This document shows, piece after piece, positions 25,650 through 36,445 of a DNA stretch of 64,000 nt. The DNA lies in contig NZ_JAQAGZ010000010.1 in NCBI RefSeq assembly GCF_027533625.1, forward strand, positions 62,001 to 126,000. The letters run 5' to 3'. The translations under genes and the position numbers were made by a program. The number at the start of each line of letters is the position of its first letter. Positions within the stretch are counted from its first letter, which is position 1. This DNA is from Paenibacillus gyeongsangnamensis. Its GTDB lineage: Bacteria > Bacillota > Bacilli > Paenibacillales > NBRC-103111. A model generated the notes under the pieces. It was not told where the DNA came from. It worked only from the letters and a program-made list of their open reading frames with translations, and ran no database searches.

Positions 25650-26828
25650 ATGAGATATTTAATCGCTATTCTGGGTGTGCTGGTCGTGTTCGGCCTGACG
25701 TATGCGGCAAGCAGCGACCGCCGGAAAATCCGCTACCGGCCGCTCTTCATCATGATCGTCCTGCAGGCGCTGCTTGCTTTTGCCTTGCTGCATACCGGTA
25801 TCGGCGAGCTCCTCATCGGAGGCTTCGCGTCGATATTCGAGAAGCTGCTGTCCTATGCGGGGGAAGGCGTCAATTTTGTATTCGGGGGTCTCGTCAATCA
25901 AGGTCAAATGACCTTCTTCCTGTCGGTTCTGCTCCCGATCATCTTTATCTCCGCTCTGATCGGGATTTTGCAGTACACGAAGATCTTGCCTTTCATTATC
26001 AAATATATCGGTCTGGCGCTCAGCAAAATCAACGGAATGGGCAAGCTGGAATCCTACAACGCGGTCGCTTCCGCGATTCTCGGGCAATCGGAAGTATTCA
26101 TTTCCGTTAAAAAGCAAATCGGCATGCTGCCGAAGCAGCGTCTTTATACGCTCTGCGCTTCCGCCATGTCTACGGTTTCGATGTCAATTGTCGGCGCGTA
26201 CATGCAAATGATTAATCCGAAGTATGTTGTTACCGCACTTGTGTTAAACTTGTTCGGGGGCTTTATTATCGCTTCGATCCTTAACCCGTATACAGTTTCG
26301 AGAGAAGAGGATATTCTGGAAGTGCAGGATGAAGAGAAGCAGTCGTTCTTCGAAATGCTAGGCGAATACATTATGGACGGGTTCAAGGTGGCCGTCGTCG
26401 TCGCGGCGATGCTGGTCGGCTTCGTTGCGCTGATCGCGCTGGTCAACGGCATCTTCACCGGCATTTTCGGCATCTCCTTCCAGGAGCTTCTCGGTTATAT
26501 CTTTGCGCCGTTCGCTTTCGTCATGGGGGTACCATGGAAGGAAGCGGTGGAGGCGGGCAGCATCATGGCGACGAAGATGGTGTCCAACGAATTCGTGGCG
26601 ATGCTGGATCTTGGCAAGCATACCGCTTTGTCCGCACGGACGATCGGCATCATATCGGTGTTCCTCGTATCGTTCGCGAATTTTTCGTCCATCGGCATTA
26701 TTGCCGGCGCCGTGAAGGGGCTGCATGAGAAGCAGGGCAATGTGGTGGCCCGTTTCGGTCTCAAACTGCTGTACGGGGCCACGATGGTCAGTGTATTGTC
26801 CGCTACGGTAGCGGGATTGTTCCTGTAA
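25650..26828 (+). CDS. nupC: NupC-type concentrative nucleoside transporter
   Basis: This 392-residue CNT-family transporter has about eight helices and signature blocks [40 protein letters not shown] and [13 protein letters not shown]. It imports pyrimidine and some purine nucleosides with a cation gradient. The ATG at 25650 follows GGAGGA. Its place between cdd and deoB fits uptake for the pathway. Longer in-frame starts fall inside cdd and are rejected. Confidence 0.95.
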   Translation: MRYLIAILGVLVVFGLTYAASSDRRKIRYRPLFIMIVLQALLAFALLHTGIGELLIGGFASIFEKLLSYAGEGVNFVFGGLVNQGQMTFFLSVLLPIIFISALIGILQYTKILPFIIKYIGLALSKINGMGKLESYNAVASAILGQSEVFISVKKQIGMLPKQRLYTLCASAMSTVSMSIVGAYMQMINPKYVVTALVLNLFGGFIIASILNPYTVSREEDILEVQDEEKQSFFEMLGEYIMDGFKVAVVVAAMLVGFVALIALVNGIFTGIFGISFQELLGYIFAPFAFVMGVPWKEAVEAGSIMATKMVSNEFVAMLDLGKHTALSARTIGIISVFLVSFANFSSIGIIAGAVKGLHEKQGNVVARFGLKLLYGATMVSVLSATVAGLFL

Positions 26829-26859
26829 TTAGTAAAACCTAGCAAAGGAGCGGGGTAGC

Positions 26860-28044
<1,185 letters not shown>

Positions 28045-28065
28045 TATCGATCAGGGGGAAACGAA

Positions 28066-28773
28066 ATGAGCGTTCATATCGGAGCACAACCGGGCGACAT
28101 CGCCGAGACGATCCTGCTGCCGGGCGACCCGCTGCGGGCCAAATATATTGCGGAAACTTATCTGGAGAATGTCACCTGCTATAACCAGGTCCGGGGCATG
28201 CTCGGCTTCACGGGGACGTACCAGGGCAAGCGCATCTCGGTGCAGGGCTCGGGCATGGGCATTCCGTCCATCAGCATTTATGTCAACGAGCTGATCAGCC
28301 AGTACGGCGTTAAAAATTTGTTCCGGGTAGGCACCTGCGGTGCGATGCAGGAGCATGTCCGCGTGCGCGACGTCATTCTCGCGCAGGCCTGCTGCACGGA
28401 TTCCAGCATGAACCGGCATGTGTTCGGCGGGTTCGATTACTCCCCGATCGCCAGCTTCCCGCTGCTGAAGGCAGCTTATGAGCGCGGCACGGCCAAAGGG
28501 TTGAAGCTGCATGTCGGGAATATCTTCAGCTCCGATATGTTCTACCGCGACGACAAATCCGTCGTTCAGAAGCTGATGGACTACGGCGTGCTGGGTGTCG
28601 AGATGGAAACGACGGCACTTTACACGCTCGCGGCGAAATTCGGTGTCAACGCCTTGACGATTCTGACCGTGAGCGATCATCTGCTGACCGGAGAAGAAAC
28701 AACCGCGGAGGAGCGGCAGACGACGTTTAACGACATGATGGAAGTGGCGCTGGACACGGCCATTTCCTTGTAA
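28066..28773 (+). CDS. deoD: Purine nucleoside phosphorylase, DeoD type
   Basis: This 235-residue hexameric-type phosphorylase (PNP/UDP family) cleaves purine nucleosides to base and (deoxy)ribose-1-phosphate. [15 protein letters not shown] and the [17 protein letters not shown] block, with the catalytic Asp in [10 protein letters not shown], identify it. The ATG follows GGGGGA and is 21 bases after deoB. Confidence 0.97.
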   Translation: MSVHIGAQPGDIAETILLPGDPLRAKYIAETYLENVTCYNQVRGMLGFTGTYQGKRISVQGSGMGIPSISIYVNELISQYGVKNLFRVGTCGAMQEHVRVRDVILAQACCTDSSMNRHVFGGFDYSPIASFPLLKAAYERGTAKGLKLHVGNIFSSDMFYRDDKSVVQKLMDYGVLGVEMETTALYTLAAKFGVNALTILTVSDHLLTGEETTAEERQTTFNDMMEVALDTAISL

Positions 28774-28857
28774 GAAGCTGTACCGGACCCAAGGATAGGA
28801 TCCTATAGAAAACCATACGGAAGACCCCATAGAACAAAAGTGAGGAGAGAGCAGACG

Positions 28858-30159
28858 ATGAGAATGGTGGATCTGATTGAGAAGAAACGCGACGGCGGGG
28901 AACTGACTACGGAAGAAATCAACTTTATTATCGAGGGCTATACGAAAGACGAAATTCCCGACTACCAAGTCAGCGCCCTGGCCATGGCGATTTTCTTCAA
29001 GGATATGACGGAGCGGGAGCGGGCGGACTTGACGATGGCGATCGTGAACTCCGGGGAAACGATCGACCTGTCGGCGATTGAAGGCGTGAAGGTGGACAAG
29101 CATTCCACCGGCGGCGTAGGCGATACGACGACGCTTGTCCTAGCTCCTCTCGTTGCCGCGCTCGACATCCCGGTAGCGAAGATGTCCGGCCGCGGACTCG
29201 GCCATACCGGGGGAACGATCGATAAGCTGGAAGCGATCGCCGGCTTCCACGTAGAGATCAGCAAGGAGGAGTTCGTCGATCTGGTGAACCGGCACAAAAT
29301 CGCGGTCATCGGCCAGTCCGGCAATTTGACGCCGGCCGATAAGAAGCTGTACGCTCTCCGCGACGTCACGGCAACCGTCAATTCGATTCCGCTCATCGCG
29401 AGCTCGATCATGAGCAAGAAAATTGCAGCAGGCTCCGACGCCATCGTGCTGGATGTAAAGACCGGGGCAGGGGCCTTCATGAAGACGGCCGAGGATGCCA
29501 AAGAACTGGCCCAGGCGATGGTCCGCATCGGCAACAATGTCGGCCGCAAGACGATGGCGGTCATCTCCGATATGAGCCAGCCGCTGGGCTATGCGATCGG
29601 CAATGCCCTGGAAGTGAAGGAAGCGATCGATACGCTGAAGGGCAACGGGCCGAAGGATCTGGAGGAGCTCTGCCTCGCCCTTGGCCGGCAAATGGTGTTC
29701 CTGGCGAACAAAGCCGCATCGCTTGAGGAAGCCGAAGAGAAGCTGAGAGAAGTGATCCGCAGCGGCAAAGCGCTGGAGAAATTCAAGGAATTCATCGCGG
29801 ACCAAGGTGGCGATCCGTCCGTCGTGGATCATCCGGAGAAGCTGCCGCAAGCCGCTTACCAAATCGAAGTTCCGGCGAAAGAAGACGGCGTGGTTGCGGA
29901 CATTATCGCCGATGAGATCGGTACCGCGGCTATGTGGCTCGGCGCAGGCCGGGCTACGAAGGAATCCGACATCGATCTTGCCGTCGGCCTGATGCTGAAC
30001 AAAAAAGTCGGCGATCCGGTCAAAGCCGGAGAATCCTTGGTGACCATTCACGCGAACCGGGAGGACGTGAAGGATGTCGTGGAGAAAATTTACGCCAACA
30101 TCCGGATCGCGGACCATGCGGAAGCGCCCGTGCTTGTGCATGACATTGTAACGGAATAA
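28858..30159 (+). CDS. pdp: Pyrimidine-nucleoside phosphorylase
   Basis: This 433-residue enzyme has the thymidine/pyrimidine phosphorylase signature [20 protein letters not shown], the phosphate-binding [13 protein letters not shown] and a biotinyl-like C-terminal domain. It cleaves uridine, deoxyuridine and thymidine. The start at ATG 28858 follows GAGGAGA; a GTG at 28840 adds six unconserved residues. It is the last gene of the deo operon and is closed by a strong terminator. Confidence 0.97.
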   Translation: MRMVDLIEKKRDGGELTTEEINFIIEGYTKDEIPDYQVSALAMAIFFKDMTERERADLTMAIVNSGETIDLSAIEGVKVDKHSTGGVGDTTTLVLAPLVAALDIPVAKMSGRGLGHTGGTIDKLEAIAGFHVEISKEEFVDLVNRHKIAVIGQSGNLTPADKKLYALRDVTATVNSIPLIASSIMSKKIAAGSDAIVLDVKTGAGAFMKTAEDAKELAQAMVRIGNNVGRKTMAVISDMSQPLGYAIGNALEVKEAIDTLKGNGPKDLEELCLALGRQMVFLANKAASLEEAEEKLREVIRSGKALEKFKEFIADQGGDPSVVDHPEKLPQAAYQIEVPAKEDGVVADIIADEIGTAAMWLGAGRATKESDIDLAVGLMLNKKVGDPVKAGESLVTIHANREDVKDVVEKIYANIRIADHAEAPVLVHDIVTE

Positions 30160-30175
30160 CTTGAATAAAGAAATC

Positions 30176-30209
30176 AAGCCTGGATCCCTGATCGGATCCG
30201 GGCTTTTTT
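30176..30209 (+). terminator. Terminator of the deo operon
   Basis: AAGCCTGGATCC pairs with GGATCCGGGCTT (one G-U pair) and is followed by TTTTT. Confidence 0.92.
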
Positions 30210-30320
30210 GACTTGCCTTAGGCGCGGGATGGGAGCAATTACTTGCCGGGCATCCGTACGGTTTTCTAGCGTCCGTCAGTCGCGGTCGGTCGAGTTGTTT
30301 CCCCGACTTGAGACCAGGTT

Positions 30321-30346
30321 CCAAAACCGTCCCCGGTCGGTTTTGG
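30321..30346. repeat. 9-bp inverted repeat ahead of pspC
   Basis: CCAAAACCG and CGGTTTTGG pair perfectly across 8 bases. This lies about 105 bases before the pspC start. It could be an operator or a hairpin. The rest of the 30210-30450 gap shows no clear gene; TTGGAG followed by TACAAT (about 30343-30370) is a weak promoter candidate. Confidence 0.5.
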
Positions 30347-30450
30347 AGATGGAGCGTTCCGTTTACAATAAAGACATGAAAGACAGCACGACACCAAATG
30401 AAACGAACATCAATGAAACACCGACCATATACGCAAAGGAGAAATTTCAA

Positions 30451-30654
30451 ATGAGAAAATTGTATCGTTCTGCTTCGGACCGTTGGTTTACAGGCTTGTG
30501 CGGAGGGCTGGCCGATTATCTTGGAATCAGCGCGACGCTCGTGCGGATCTTGACGGTAATCGCCGCATTCTGCAGCTTCGGAACGACCGTCCTTCTGTAT
30601 TTCATAGCCAGCCTGTTGATTCCTAAGCGTTACGATCATATCCAATTCATGTAA
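30451..30654 (+). CDS. PspC-domain envelope-stress protein
   Basis: This 67-residue protein is a single PspC domain: YRSASDRWFTGLCGGLADYLG and then one membrane helix that starts at VRILTVIAAF. Small Firmicute PspC proteins work with PspA-type proteins or LiaF-like systems in envelope stress. The ATG follows AAAGGAG. PspA is encoded 70 bases downstream on the same strand. Confidence 0.9.
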   Translation: MRKLYRSASDRWFTGLCGGLADYLGISATLVRILTVIAAFCSFGTTVLLYFIASLLIPKRYDHIQFM

Positions 30655-30724
30655 TTCCGGTTCAAATTCGCATGTTCTATGTCGGACTTGCTTCAAACCA
30701 AACCAATTTCGGGAGGTATATACG

Positions 30725-31378
30725 ATGGGTGCACTGAGAAGATTAATGGATTTGACGAAAGCGGTAGTGAATGAAACGCTGGACAAGATGGAGAAGCCGG
30801 TAATGATGCTGAACCAATATCTTCGCAGCATGGAAGAGGAGCTGCATGCTTTGCAGCGGGAGCTGACCAAGGAAACGGCATCGTCCCGGACTTGGGAGCA
30901 GCAAATCGCGGGCTGCTTCCGGCAGGCGGAGCAGAGCGAGCAGAAGGCGCGCGAGGCTCTGGCGGATGACCGCACAATCGAAGCACGCCAGGCGCTGGAG
31001 GCCCGGCAGACGTATTTGGACCAGGCCGCTGAGTATACGCGCGCTTATGAAGCTTCCAAGCTGCGCACCGCAGAGCTGGAGCAGCAGCTGAAGCAGGCGC
31101 AAACGGAATATGCAAGTATGCAGGCGAAGCGGGATGAGCTTATGCAGCGCGCGCAGAAGGTACAGGACAAGGAACAGACTGCCGCGTCAAGCTTCGGCTA
31201 CCGGGCGGATACCGGGGCGGCCGTCCATGGGTTTCAGCGAATCGAAGAGCGGATTATGCAAAAGGAGGCTCAGCTGGAGTACGCCGAGTCGATGAAGGCC
31301 GCCGCCACCGCATCGCGGGAAGCCTTGATTGAAGAGCAGCTGACCCGGCTGAGAAACGAAGCGCCTGTCCATAAATAA
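30725..31378 (+). CDS. pspA: PspA/IM30 family membrane-remodelling protein
   Basis: This 217-residue protein is almost wholly coiled coil (about residues 30-200), with the amphipathic N-terminal helix MGALRRLMDLTKAVVNETLDK that binds membranes. PspA/Vipp1 proteins form ESCRT-III-like rods that patch damaged membranes. The ATG follows GGGAGG. It forms a unit with pspC and ends with a strong terminator followed at once by repeat copy 2. Confidence 0.9.
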   Translation: MGALRRLMDLTKAVVNETLDKMEKPVMMLNQYLRSMEEELHALQRELTKETASSRTWEQQIAGCFRQAEQSEQKAREALADDRTIEARQALEARQTYLDQAAEYTRAYEASKLRTAELEQQLKQAQTEYASMQAKRDELMQRAQKVQDKEQTAASSFGYRADTGAAVHGFQRIEERIMQKEAQLEYAESMKAAATASREALIEEQLTRLRNEAPVHK

Positions 31379-31387
31379 TTGCCCGGA

Positions 31388-31436
31388 AACTCAAAGCCGG
31401 CGGATTGAATCTCCTTCCGCGGCTTTGAGTTTTTTC
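31388..31436 (+). terminator. Terminator of pspA
   Basis: AACTCAAAGCCG pairs perfectly with CGGCTTTGAGTT and is followed by TTTTTC. Repeat copy 2 starts five bases later. Confidence 0.92.
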
Positions 31437-31440
31437 TTGG

Positions 31441-31541
31441 TTGATAAGAATTTATAAGTTTCCGTAACTTATAGCTTCGCATCAACCTTGGTAAACTCGC
31501 TGGTCCTCGTAATACAAGGACGGCGTAGTCGTTTATCCTGG
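31441..31541 (+). repeat. 101-nt structured intergenic repeat, copy 2
   Basis: This copy is 94 of 101 identical to copy 1 (12451-12551) and in the same orientation. Both hairpins are kept (TATAAGTT/AACTTATA and GTCCT/AGGAC); most differences fall in loops. It lies between the pspA terminator and the 3' end of the convergent gene at 31545. Confidence 0.88.
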
Positions 31542-31544
31542 CCG

Positions 31545-32357
31545 TCATGGGATTTGGGATCCGGCCTTGGAGAGGATTTCGCTGATTTTGGCTTCCAGCT
31601 GATACGTTTTTTGTTTCTCTGAATGGATTTGCCGGGAAAGGGAGACCGCGGTAGCAAGGCTGCTCTGCACGCCGGAGGAGTCGCCTTTCCTCGCCGCTTG
31701 CTTGAATCCGTTCCATGCCGGAGTTATACTGCTTTCGAGTGTACGGACGGCGCTGTTCTTCGCTTTGATCTGCTCGCGGATCGGATCGGCGTCATCCAGG
31801 ATGCCTCGGATCCGTTTCACCTTTTGCCCCGTAGCCTTCTTGGCGGCCTGCCATGCGTTCATCTTGGCCTCAAGGTCCATCCGCGCCAGCTTGATCGGGA
31901 TCTTCAGCACGTTCGCATGAAGCTGAAGCATGGCGCTGAGATCCTTGTTCTTCGCTGCCCGGGCCGCGTCGATCTGCTTATTGAGCGAGGTATACTGGGC
32001 GAATAACGGTTTATACCGTTCCTTTGCCTGGTTGAATTCGGCCTCGAGCCTGTTCAGGCTGGCTTCATCGATTTGTTTGACCTGCTTGGCCAGCGCCGAG
32101 GATGTGTTCTTATTGCTCTCGTGGAGCGCCTTGAGCTTACTGTCCCACTCCTGCTCCTGCTGCTGAAGCGACAGCAGCTCGTTGTACAGGGCGCTGATCT
32201 TCTCCGCCTGCGCACGGTCTGCGGCGGCAAGGGTCTTATCGAGCGATGCTTTCAGGGAGGCCGTTACTTCAAGGGAAGCGGCTGCAGCTGTCGTCGGGAC
32301 GGCCCAGACCAGTAGGAGAGCGAGGAGCGTTGACAGAACCTTTTTGCATTGAGTCAT
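31545..32357 (-). CDS. Secreted coiled-coil protein of unknown function
   Basis: This 270-residue protein starts with a signal peptide (LSTLLALLLVWAVPTTAAAAS). The rest is nearly all charged helix with heptad-like spacing (about residues 30-265) and has no cysteines after the signal. I do not recognise a family. It is exported and could be a wall- or spore-associated coiled coil. The ATG at 32357 follows AAGGAAG; a longer in-frame start at 32435 runs through a terminator-like hairpin and is rejected. It is convergent with pspA and has an attenuator-like structure in its leader. Confidence 0.75.
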   Translation of the reverse strand: MTQCKKVLSTLLALLLVWAVPTTAAAASLEVTASLKASLDKTLAAADRAQAEKISALYNELLSLQQQEQEWDSKLKALHESNKNTSSALAKQVKQIDEASLNRLEAEFNQAKERYKPLFAQYTSLNKQIDAARAAKNKDLSAMLQLHANVLKIPIKLARMDLEAKMNAWQAAKKATGQKVKRIRGILDDADPIREQIKAKNSAVRTLESSITPAWNGFKQAARKGDSSGVQSSLATAVSLSRQIHSEKQKTYQLEAKISEILSKAGSQIP

Positions 32358-32403
32358 GAGAATCTTCCTTTCCGTTGTGTGGGGTGCGGGACGGCGGGCA
32401 AAC

Positions 32404-32470
32404 AAAAAAAAAGCACCTGTAAAAAAAGGCATCAAGCCTTCTCTTACGGGTGCTTCCGTCGTAAGCCGTC
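32404..32470 (-). promoter_or_regulatory. Terminator/antiterminator-like leader of the secreted coiled-coil gene
   Basis: On the minus strand AAGCACCCGTAA (32455-32444) pairs with TTACAGGTGCTT (32422-32411), enclosing a small hairpin, and is followed by about nine T. That is a full terminator about 50 bases before the start codon. Just upstream CTTACG can pair with the CGTAAG that forms part of the terminator arm, so an alternative fold exists. The leader is short and no known aptamer is visible. Confidence 0.6.
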
Positions 32471-32570
32471 CAATGTTTATGTTATGTGTAAACTATACAA
32501 GACGGGTTCAAGGAGTGTCAAGCCTTTCGGGCATCGCGGCTCCGTTTGGCGGAACGGGGCGGGAGCCCGG

Positions 32571-32895
32571 TTGACTTTTCGGCGAAATAGGTGTACAACA
32601 GAAGAAACCGAATCGTTCGATCAAATTCGTTGACGAGAAAGAGTACACTAATCTCTTGTTCCCCAGAGAGTTGGCCCCGCGCTGAAAGCCAACGTTCAAG
32701 ACTTAGTCGAAAATCCTCTCCGAGAAGGAAAGCTGAAGCTGCCGAAGTAAGCTGACCCGGGATCCTGCCGTTACAAGGGACGCGTATGATGGTACGTAGT
32801 AGAGGTGCCGCAGGATGACTAGAGCGTGATCCTTGCGGAACAAGGGTGGTATCGCGAGATGAAATCTCGTCCCTTACGGGGCGGGATTTTTTTGT
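32571..32895 (+). promoter_or_regulatory. T-box leader of ileS with its promoter
   Basis: TTGACT (32571-32576), 17 bases, TACAAC (32594-32599) form the promoter. The leader has a stem I start with AGAGTA and the conserved T-box AGGGTGGTATCGCG at 32843-32856. A terminator follows (AATCTCGTCCC with GGGGCGGGATT, then seven T, to about 32892). An ATC at 32762-32764 is the likely specifier codon, in line with isoleucine. Uncharged tRNA-Ile would stabilise the antiterminator and switch on ileS. Confidence 0.93.
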
Positions 32896-32937
32896 TTTTT
32901 CAAAAACTGGAGAACAGGCGAAGAAAGGATGAGAACG

Positions 32938-35900
32938 ATGAGAAAAGTGGATGTGAAGGAAAAAGCGAGAACCCGCGAGCTGCGGGTGCTGGAGCAATGG
33001 AAACGGGACGATACGTTCCGGAGGTCCGTCGACAACCGGGAGGGAAGGCCCTCTTTCGTTTTCTACGAAGGGCCTCCGACGGCCAACGGCAAGCCGCATA
33101 TCGGGCATATGCTCGGACGGGTGATCAAGGACTTCATCGGACGATACAAGACGATGTCCGGCTACCGGGTCATTCGCAAGGCGGGCTGGGACACCCATGG
33201 CCTTCCCGTCGAGCTCGGCGTGGAGAAGCAGCTCGGGATTTCGGGCAAGCAGGAGATCGAGAACTACGGCGTAGCCAAGTTCGTGGAGAAGTGCAAGAGC
33301 AGCGTATTCGAGTACGAGAAGCAGTGGCGCGAATTGACCGAGGCCATCGCTTACTGGACCGACATGGAGCATCCTTACGTTACGCTGACGAACGATTATA
33401 TCGAGAGCGTATGGCATATTTTGTCCGTCATTCATGAGAAAGGGCTGCTGTACAAAGGGCACCGGGTCAGTCCCTACTGTCCGGACTGTCAAACCACGCT
33501 CAGCTCGCACGAAGTGGCGCAGGGCTACGAAGACGTCAAGGACCTGAGCGCGACGGTCAAATTCCGGAGCCGTTCGGGCCGCGAAATCTTCCTTGCCTGG
33601 ACGACGACCCCTTGGACGCTGCCTGCGAACGTAGCCTTGGCCGTAGGCCCCGATCTGGAATATGTCAAGGCGGAGCAGAAGGGCGAGGTGTATGTGGTTG
33701 CCAAACAGCTCGCGGAGAAGGTGCTGAAGGAAGATTATGTCGTCCTGTCCACTCATAAGGGCTCGGAATTCGTAGGGACGGCCTACGAGCCGCCATTCGG
33801 CTATGTGAAGGCAAGCAAGGGGCATGTCATCGTAGACGCCGATTACGTCAGCGATACGAGCGGCACCGGGATCGTCCATATCGCTCCGGCCCATGGCGAG
33901 GACGATTACCGTACCGTCCGTCGGCATGAACTGGATTTCGTGAATGTCGTAGATGCGGCCGGACGCTATATGGACGTCGTCACGGAATATGCGGGGCGCT
34001 TCGTCAAGGATTGCGATGTGGATGTGGTCAAAAGCTTGGCCGAACGCAGCCTCCTGTACGCCAAAGAGCGCTACGAGCACAGCTACCCGTTCTGCTGGCG
34101 CTGCAGCTCTCCGCTGCTCTATTATGCTATGGAAAGCTGGTTCATTCAAACGACTGCGGTCAAAGACCGGCTGATCGAGAACAACCGGGAGATCGCCTGG
34201 TATCCGTCTCACCTGCAGGAAGGGCGGTTCGGCAAGTTCCTGGAGGATCTGGTCGATTGGAACATCAGCCGGAACCGCTACTGGGGGACCCCGCTCAATG
34301 TGTGGCTGTGCCGCGACTGCGGCAGCGAGCATGCGCCGGGAAGCTACAAGGACATGCAGGAACAGTCGGTGAACCCGATCGGCGACCACCTGGAGCTGCA
34401 TAAGCCGTTTGTCGATGAAGTGAAGCTGCGCTGCTCCTGCGGCGGCATCATGGACCGGACGCCGGAAGTCATCGACGTGTGGTTCGACAGCGGATCGATG
34501 CCTTTCGCCCAATACCATTATCCGTTCGGAGACGGGAGCGTGTTCCAAGACCAGTACCCCGCCGACATGATCTGCGAGGGCATCGACCAAACCCGCGGCT
34601 GGTTCTTCAGTCTGTTGGCGGTTTCGACGCTGTACAACGGCCGGTCGCCTTATAAGGCCGTCATTTCGACCGGACACGTGCTGGATGAGAACGGACAGAA
34701 GATGTCCAAGAGCAAAGGCAACGTCATTGACCCTTGGGACATCATCGACGAATTCGGCACGGACGCCTTCCGCTGGGCGCTGCTGTCGGACAGTGCGCCT
34801 TGGAACAGCAAGCGGTTCTCCAAGTCGATCGTAGCCGATGCCAAGTCGAAGCTGGTGGATACGATCCATAACACCCACGCGTTCTATGTGCTGTATGCGG
34901 ACATTGACGGGTATGATCCCGAGCAGCATCCGCCGCAGCTCTCCAAGAACGAGCTGGACCGGTGGATCGTCTCGCGGCTGAACAGTACGCTGCAGCAGGT
35001 GGAGAAAGGGCTGGAGGCAAACGACTTCCTGAACCCCGCCAAGCAGATCGAAATCTTCGTCGACGAGCTCAGCAACTGGTACATCCGCCGCTCGCGTGAC
35101 CGGTTCTGGGGAGCGGGGCTGACGCCGGATAAAATTGCAGCCTATCAGACGCTGCGTGAGGTGCTCCTGACCCTGGCGCGTATGATCGCCCCGTATATGC
35201 CGCTGATCGCTGAGGACGTGTACGGCAACCTCGGAGGCCGGGACAGCGTTCATCTGGTCGATTATCCGAAGCCGGATGAAGCGGTCGTCGATCGGAAGCT
35301 GGAGAGCGATATGAATGCCGTCCGGCAAATCGTCGAGCTCACGCGCAATATCCGGAACGAGACGGCGCTCAAGACCCGGCAGCCGCTGTCCGAGCTGATC
35401 GTGTCGATGGCTCATGAGCTCGACTTGAGCCGTTTCGAGGAGATTGTCAAGGAAGAGATCAATGTCAAAGCGATCCGGTTCGAGTCTGGCGACAGCAGCT
35501 TCGTGGATTACCGGTTGAAGCTGAACCTGAAGGCTGCCGGCAAAAAATACGGCAAATTCGTCGGGCCGCTGCAGCAGCATCTGGCGGCTTTGTCCGCAGA
35601 GTCAGCGAAGAAGGTTGTCGAACAAGGCTTTCTGACGGTCAGCTTGGACGGGGAGGAGCTTCGGCTGATAATGGAAGAGCTGCTGGTGGAGAAGCGGGCC
35701 AAGGAAGGCTTCGCCTCCGCCTCCGGTTACGGCATCACGGTGACGCTGAGCACCGTCCTGACGAAGGAGCTGGAGCAGGAGGGTCTCGTACGGGAGGTCG
35801 TACGCGCCGTTCAGGATTACCGGAAGAAGCTGGAGCTGCCCATCGAGAAGCGCGTCGGTCTGGTTCTGGGCGTCGACTCCGGGCTAAGAGAAGCGCTTGA

Positions 35901-36021
35901 GGAGCATAACCGCGTGCTGCACGACCATGTGCTGCTGACCGGCGTACGGTTTGCCTTCGAAGAAGGCATGGAGACCGTCTCTATCGGAGACCGGGAGCTT
36001 CGTATGCGGATTGAAACCTGA
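32938..36021 (+). CDS. ileS: Isoleucyl-tRNA synthetase, type 2 (IleS2)
   Basis: This is a class I synthetase of about 1027 residues with KPHIGHM (HIGH motif, near residue 50), the editing domain and KMSKSKGNV (near 590). Its length and the block GWDTHGLPVELGVEKQLG place it with the eukaryote-like IleS2 type, not the ~920-residue IleS1. IleS2 enzymes usually resist mupirocin; the HIGH motif is the standard form here. The ATG at 32938 is 9 bases after AAGGA; an ATG at 32929 overlaps that site. The T-box ties its expression to tRNA-Ile charging. Whether a type-1 copy exists elsewhere cannot be seen. Confidence 0.93.
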   Translation: MRKVDVKEKARTRELRVLEQWKRDDTFRRSVDNREGRPSFVFYEGPPTANGKPHIGHMLGRVIKDFIGRYKTMSGYRVIRKAGWDTHGLPVELGVEKQLGISGKQEIENYGVAKFVEKCKSSVFEYEKQWRELTEAIAYWTDMEHPYVTLTNDYIESVWHILSVIHEKGLLYKGHRVSPYCPDCQTTLSSHEVAQGYEDVKDLSATVKFRSRSGREIFLAWTTTPWTLPANVALAVGPDLEYVKAEQKGEVYVVAKQLAEKVLKEDYVVLSTHKGSEFVGTAYEPPFGYVKASKGHVIVDADYVSDTSGTGIVHIAPAHGEDDYRTVRRHELDFVNVVDAAGRYMDVVTEYAGRFVKDCDVDVVKSLAERSLLYAKERYEHSYPFCWRCSSPLLYYAMESWFIQTTAVKDRLIENNREIAWYPSHLQEGRFGKFLEDLVDWNISRNRYWGTPLNVWLCRDCGSEHAPGSYKDMQEQSVNPIGDHLELHKPFVDEVKLRCSCGGIMDRTPEVIDVWFDSGSMPFAQYHYPFGDGSVFQDQYPADMICEGIDQTRGWFFSLLAVSTLYNGRSPYKAVISTGHVLDENGQKMSKSKGNVIDPWDIIDEFGTDAFRWALLSDSAPWNSKRFSKSIVADAKSKLVDTIHNTHAFYVLYADIDGYDPEQHPPQLSKNELDRWIVSRLNSTLQQVEKGLEANDFLNPAKQIEIFVDELSNWYIRRSRDRFWGAGLTPDKIAAYQTLREVLLTLARMIAPYMPLIAEDVYGNLGGRDSVHLVDYPKPDEAVVDRKLESDMNAVRQIVELTRNIRNETALKTRQPLSELIVSMAHELDLSRFEEIVKEEINVKAIRFESGDSSFVDYRLKLNLKAAGKKYGKFVGPLQQHLAALSAESAKKVVEQGFLTVSLDGEELRLIMEELLVEKRAKEGFASASGYGITVTLSTVLTKELEQEGLVREVVRAVQDYRKKLELPIEKRVGLVLGVDSGLREALEEHNRVLHDHVLLTGVRFAFEEGMETVSIGDRELRMRIET

Positions 36022-36078
36022 TCCGGGCCCGCCGAGGAGCAGAAAAACTCTGGCGGATGCCCGGCCGTTTCCCGGTCG

Positions 36079-36116
36079 ACGCCGACGGCGCCCTTGTGGC
36101 GCTTCCGGCGTTTTTT
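36079..36116 (+). terminator. Terminator of ileS
   Basis: ACGCCGACGGCGCC pairs with GGCGCTTCCGGCGT and is followed by TTTTTT. Confidence 0.88.
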
Positions 36117-36154
36117 AATGATTTATTTACGACGATGTGAAGGAGGACGGCAGT

Positions 36155-36190
36155 TTGTTCATGCCGCTGACCACGTCTTATTATAAGTAA
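36155..36190 (+). CDS. Candidate 11-residue peptide
   Basis: A strong AGGAGG (36141-36146) is followed at 8 bases by a TTG that opens an 11-codon frame (MFMPLTTSYYK) with a stop at 36188. A terminator follows after 13 bases. The layout (SD, short frame, terminator) between the two hairpins at 36079 and 36204 looks deliberate, but conservation is unknown and it could be chance. The rest of 36240-36445 shows no feature. Confidence 0.3.
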   Translation: MFMPLTTSYYK

Positions 36191-36203
36191 GCTGCACAGA
36201 AAG

Positions 36204-36236
36204 CAGGCTCACGTTGTTGGCGTGGGCCTGTTTTTT
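36204..36236 (+). terminator. Terminator after the candidate peptide
   Basis: CAGGCTCACG pairs with CGTGGGCCTG (one G-U pair) across a 7-base loop, followed by TTTTTT. Confidence 0.88.
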
Positions 36237-36445
36237 GCTTTACGACCTAGAAAAGCAAGGTGGATGAGGGTACCTATCGGTTTGACGTGAAACCGTACGA
36301 ATAGGACACAGGGCAGCCGGATGAGATGAACGGCTTGCCCCGCAGCCGCGACGGCGGCATCACGCTGGAAATATGGGGAGAAAGGATATGGAGGGGGGCG
36401 CCGTAAATTCGGTATCGGGTTTGCGGCGAACCTTGGCCGTCATCC

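Noticed and set aside
29140..30975. Open frame of about 610 codons antisense to pdp, pspC and pspA
   Set aside because: It crosses a strong terminator and two real genes on the other strand and shows no family features.
32518..35580. Open frame of about 1020 codons antisense to ileS
   Set aside because: It mirrors the ileS coding strand; the length comes from GC-biased third positions, and the product is composed of arginine- and histidine-rich sequence with no domain.
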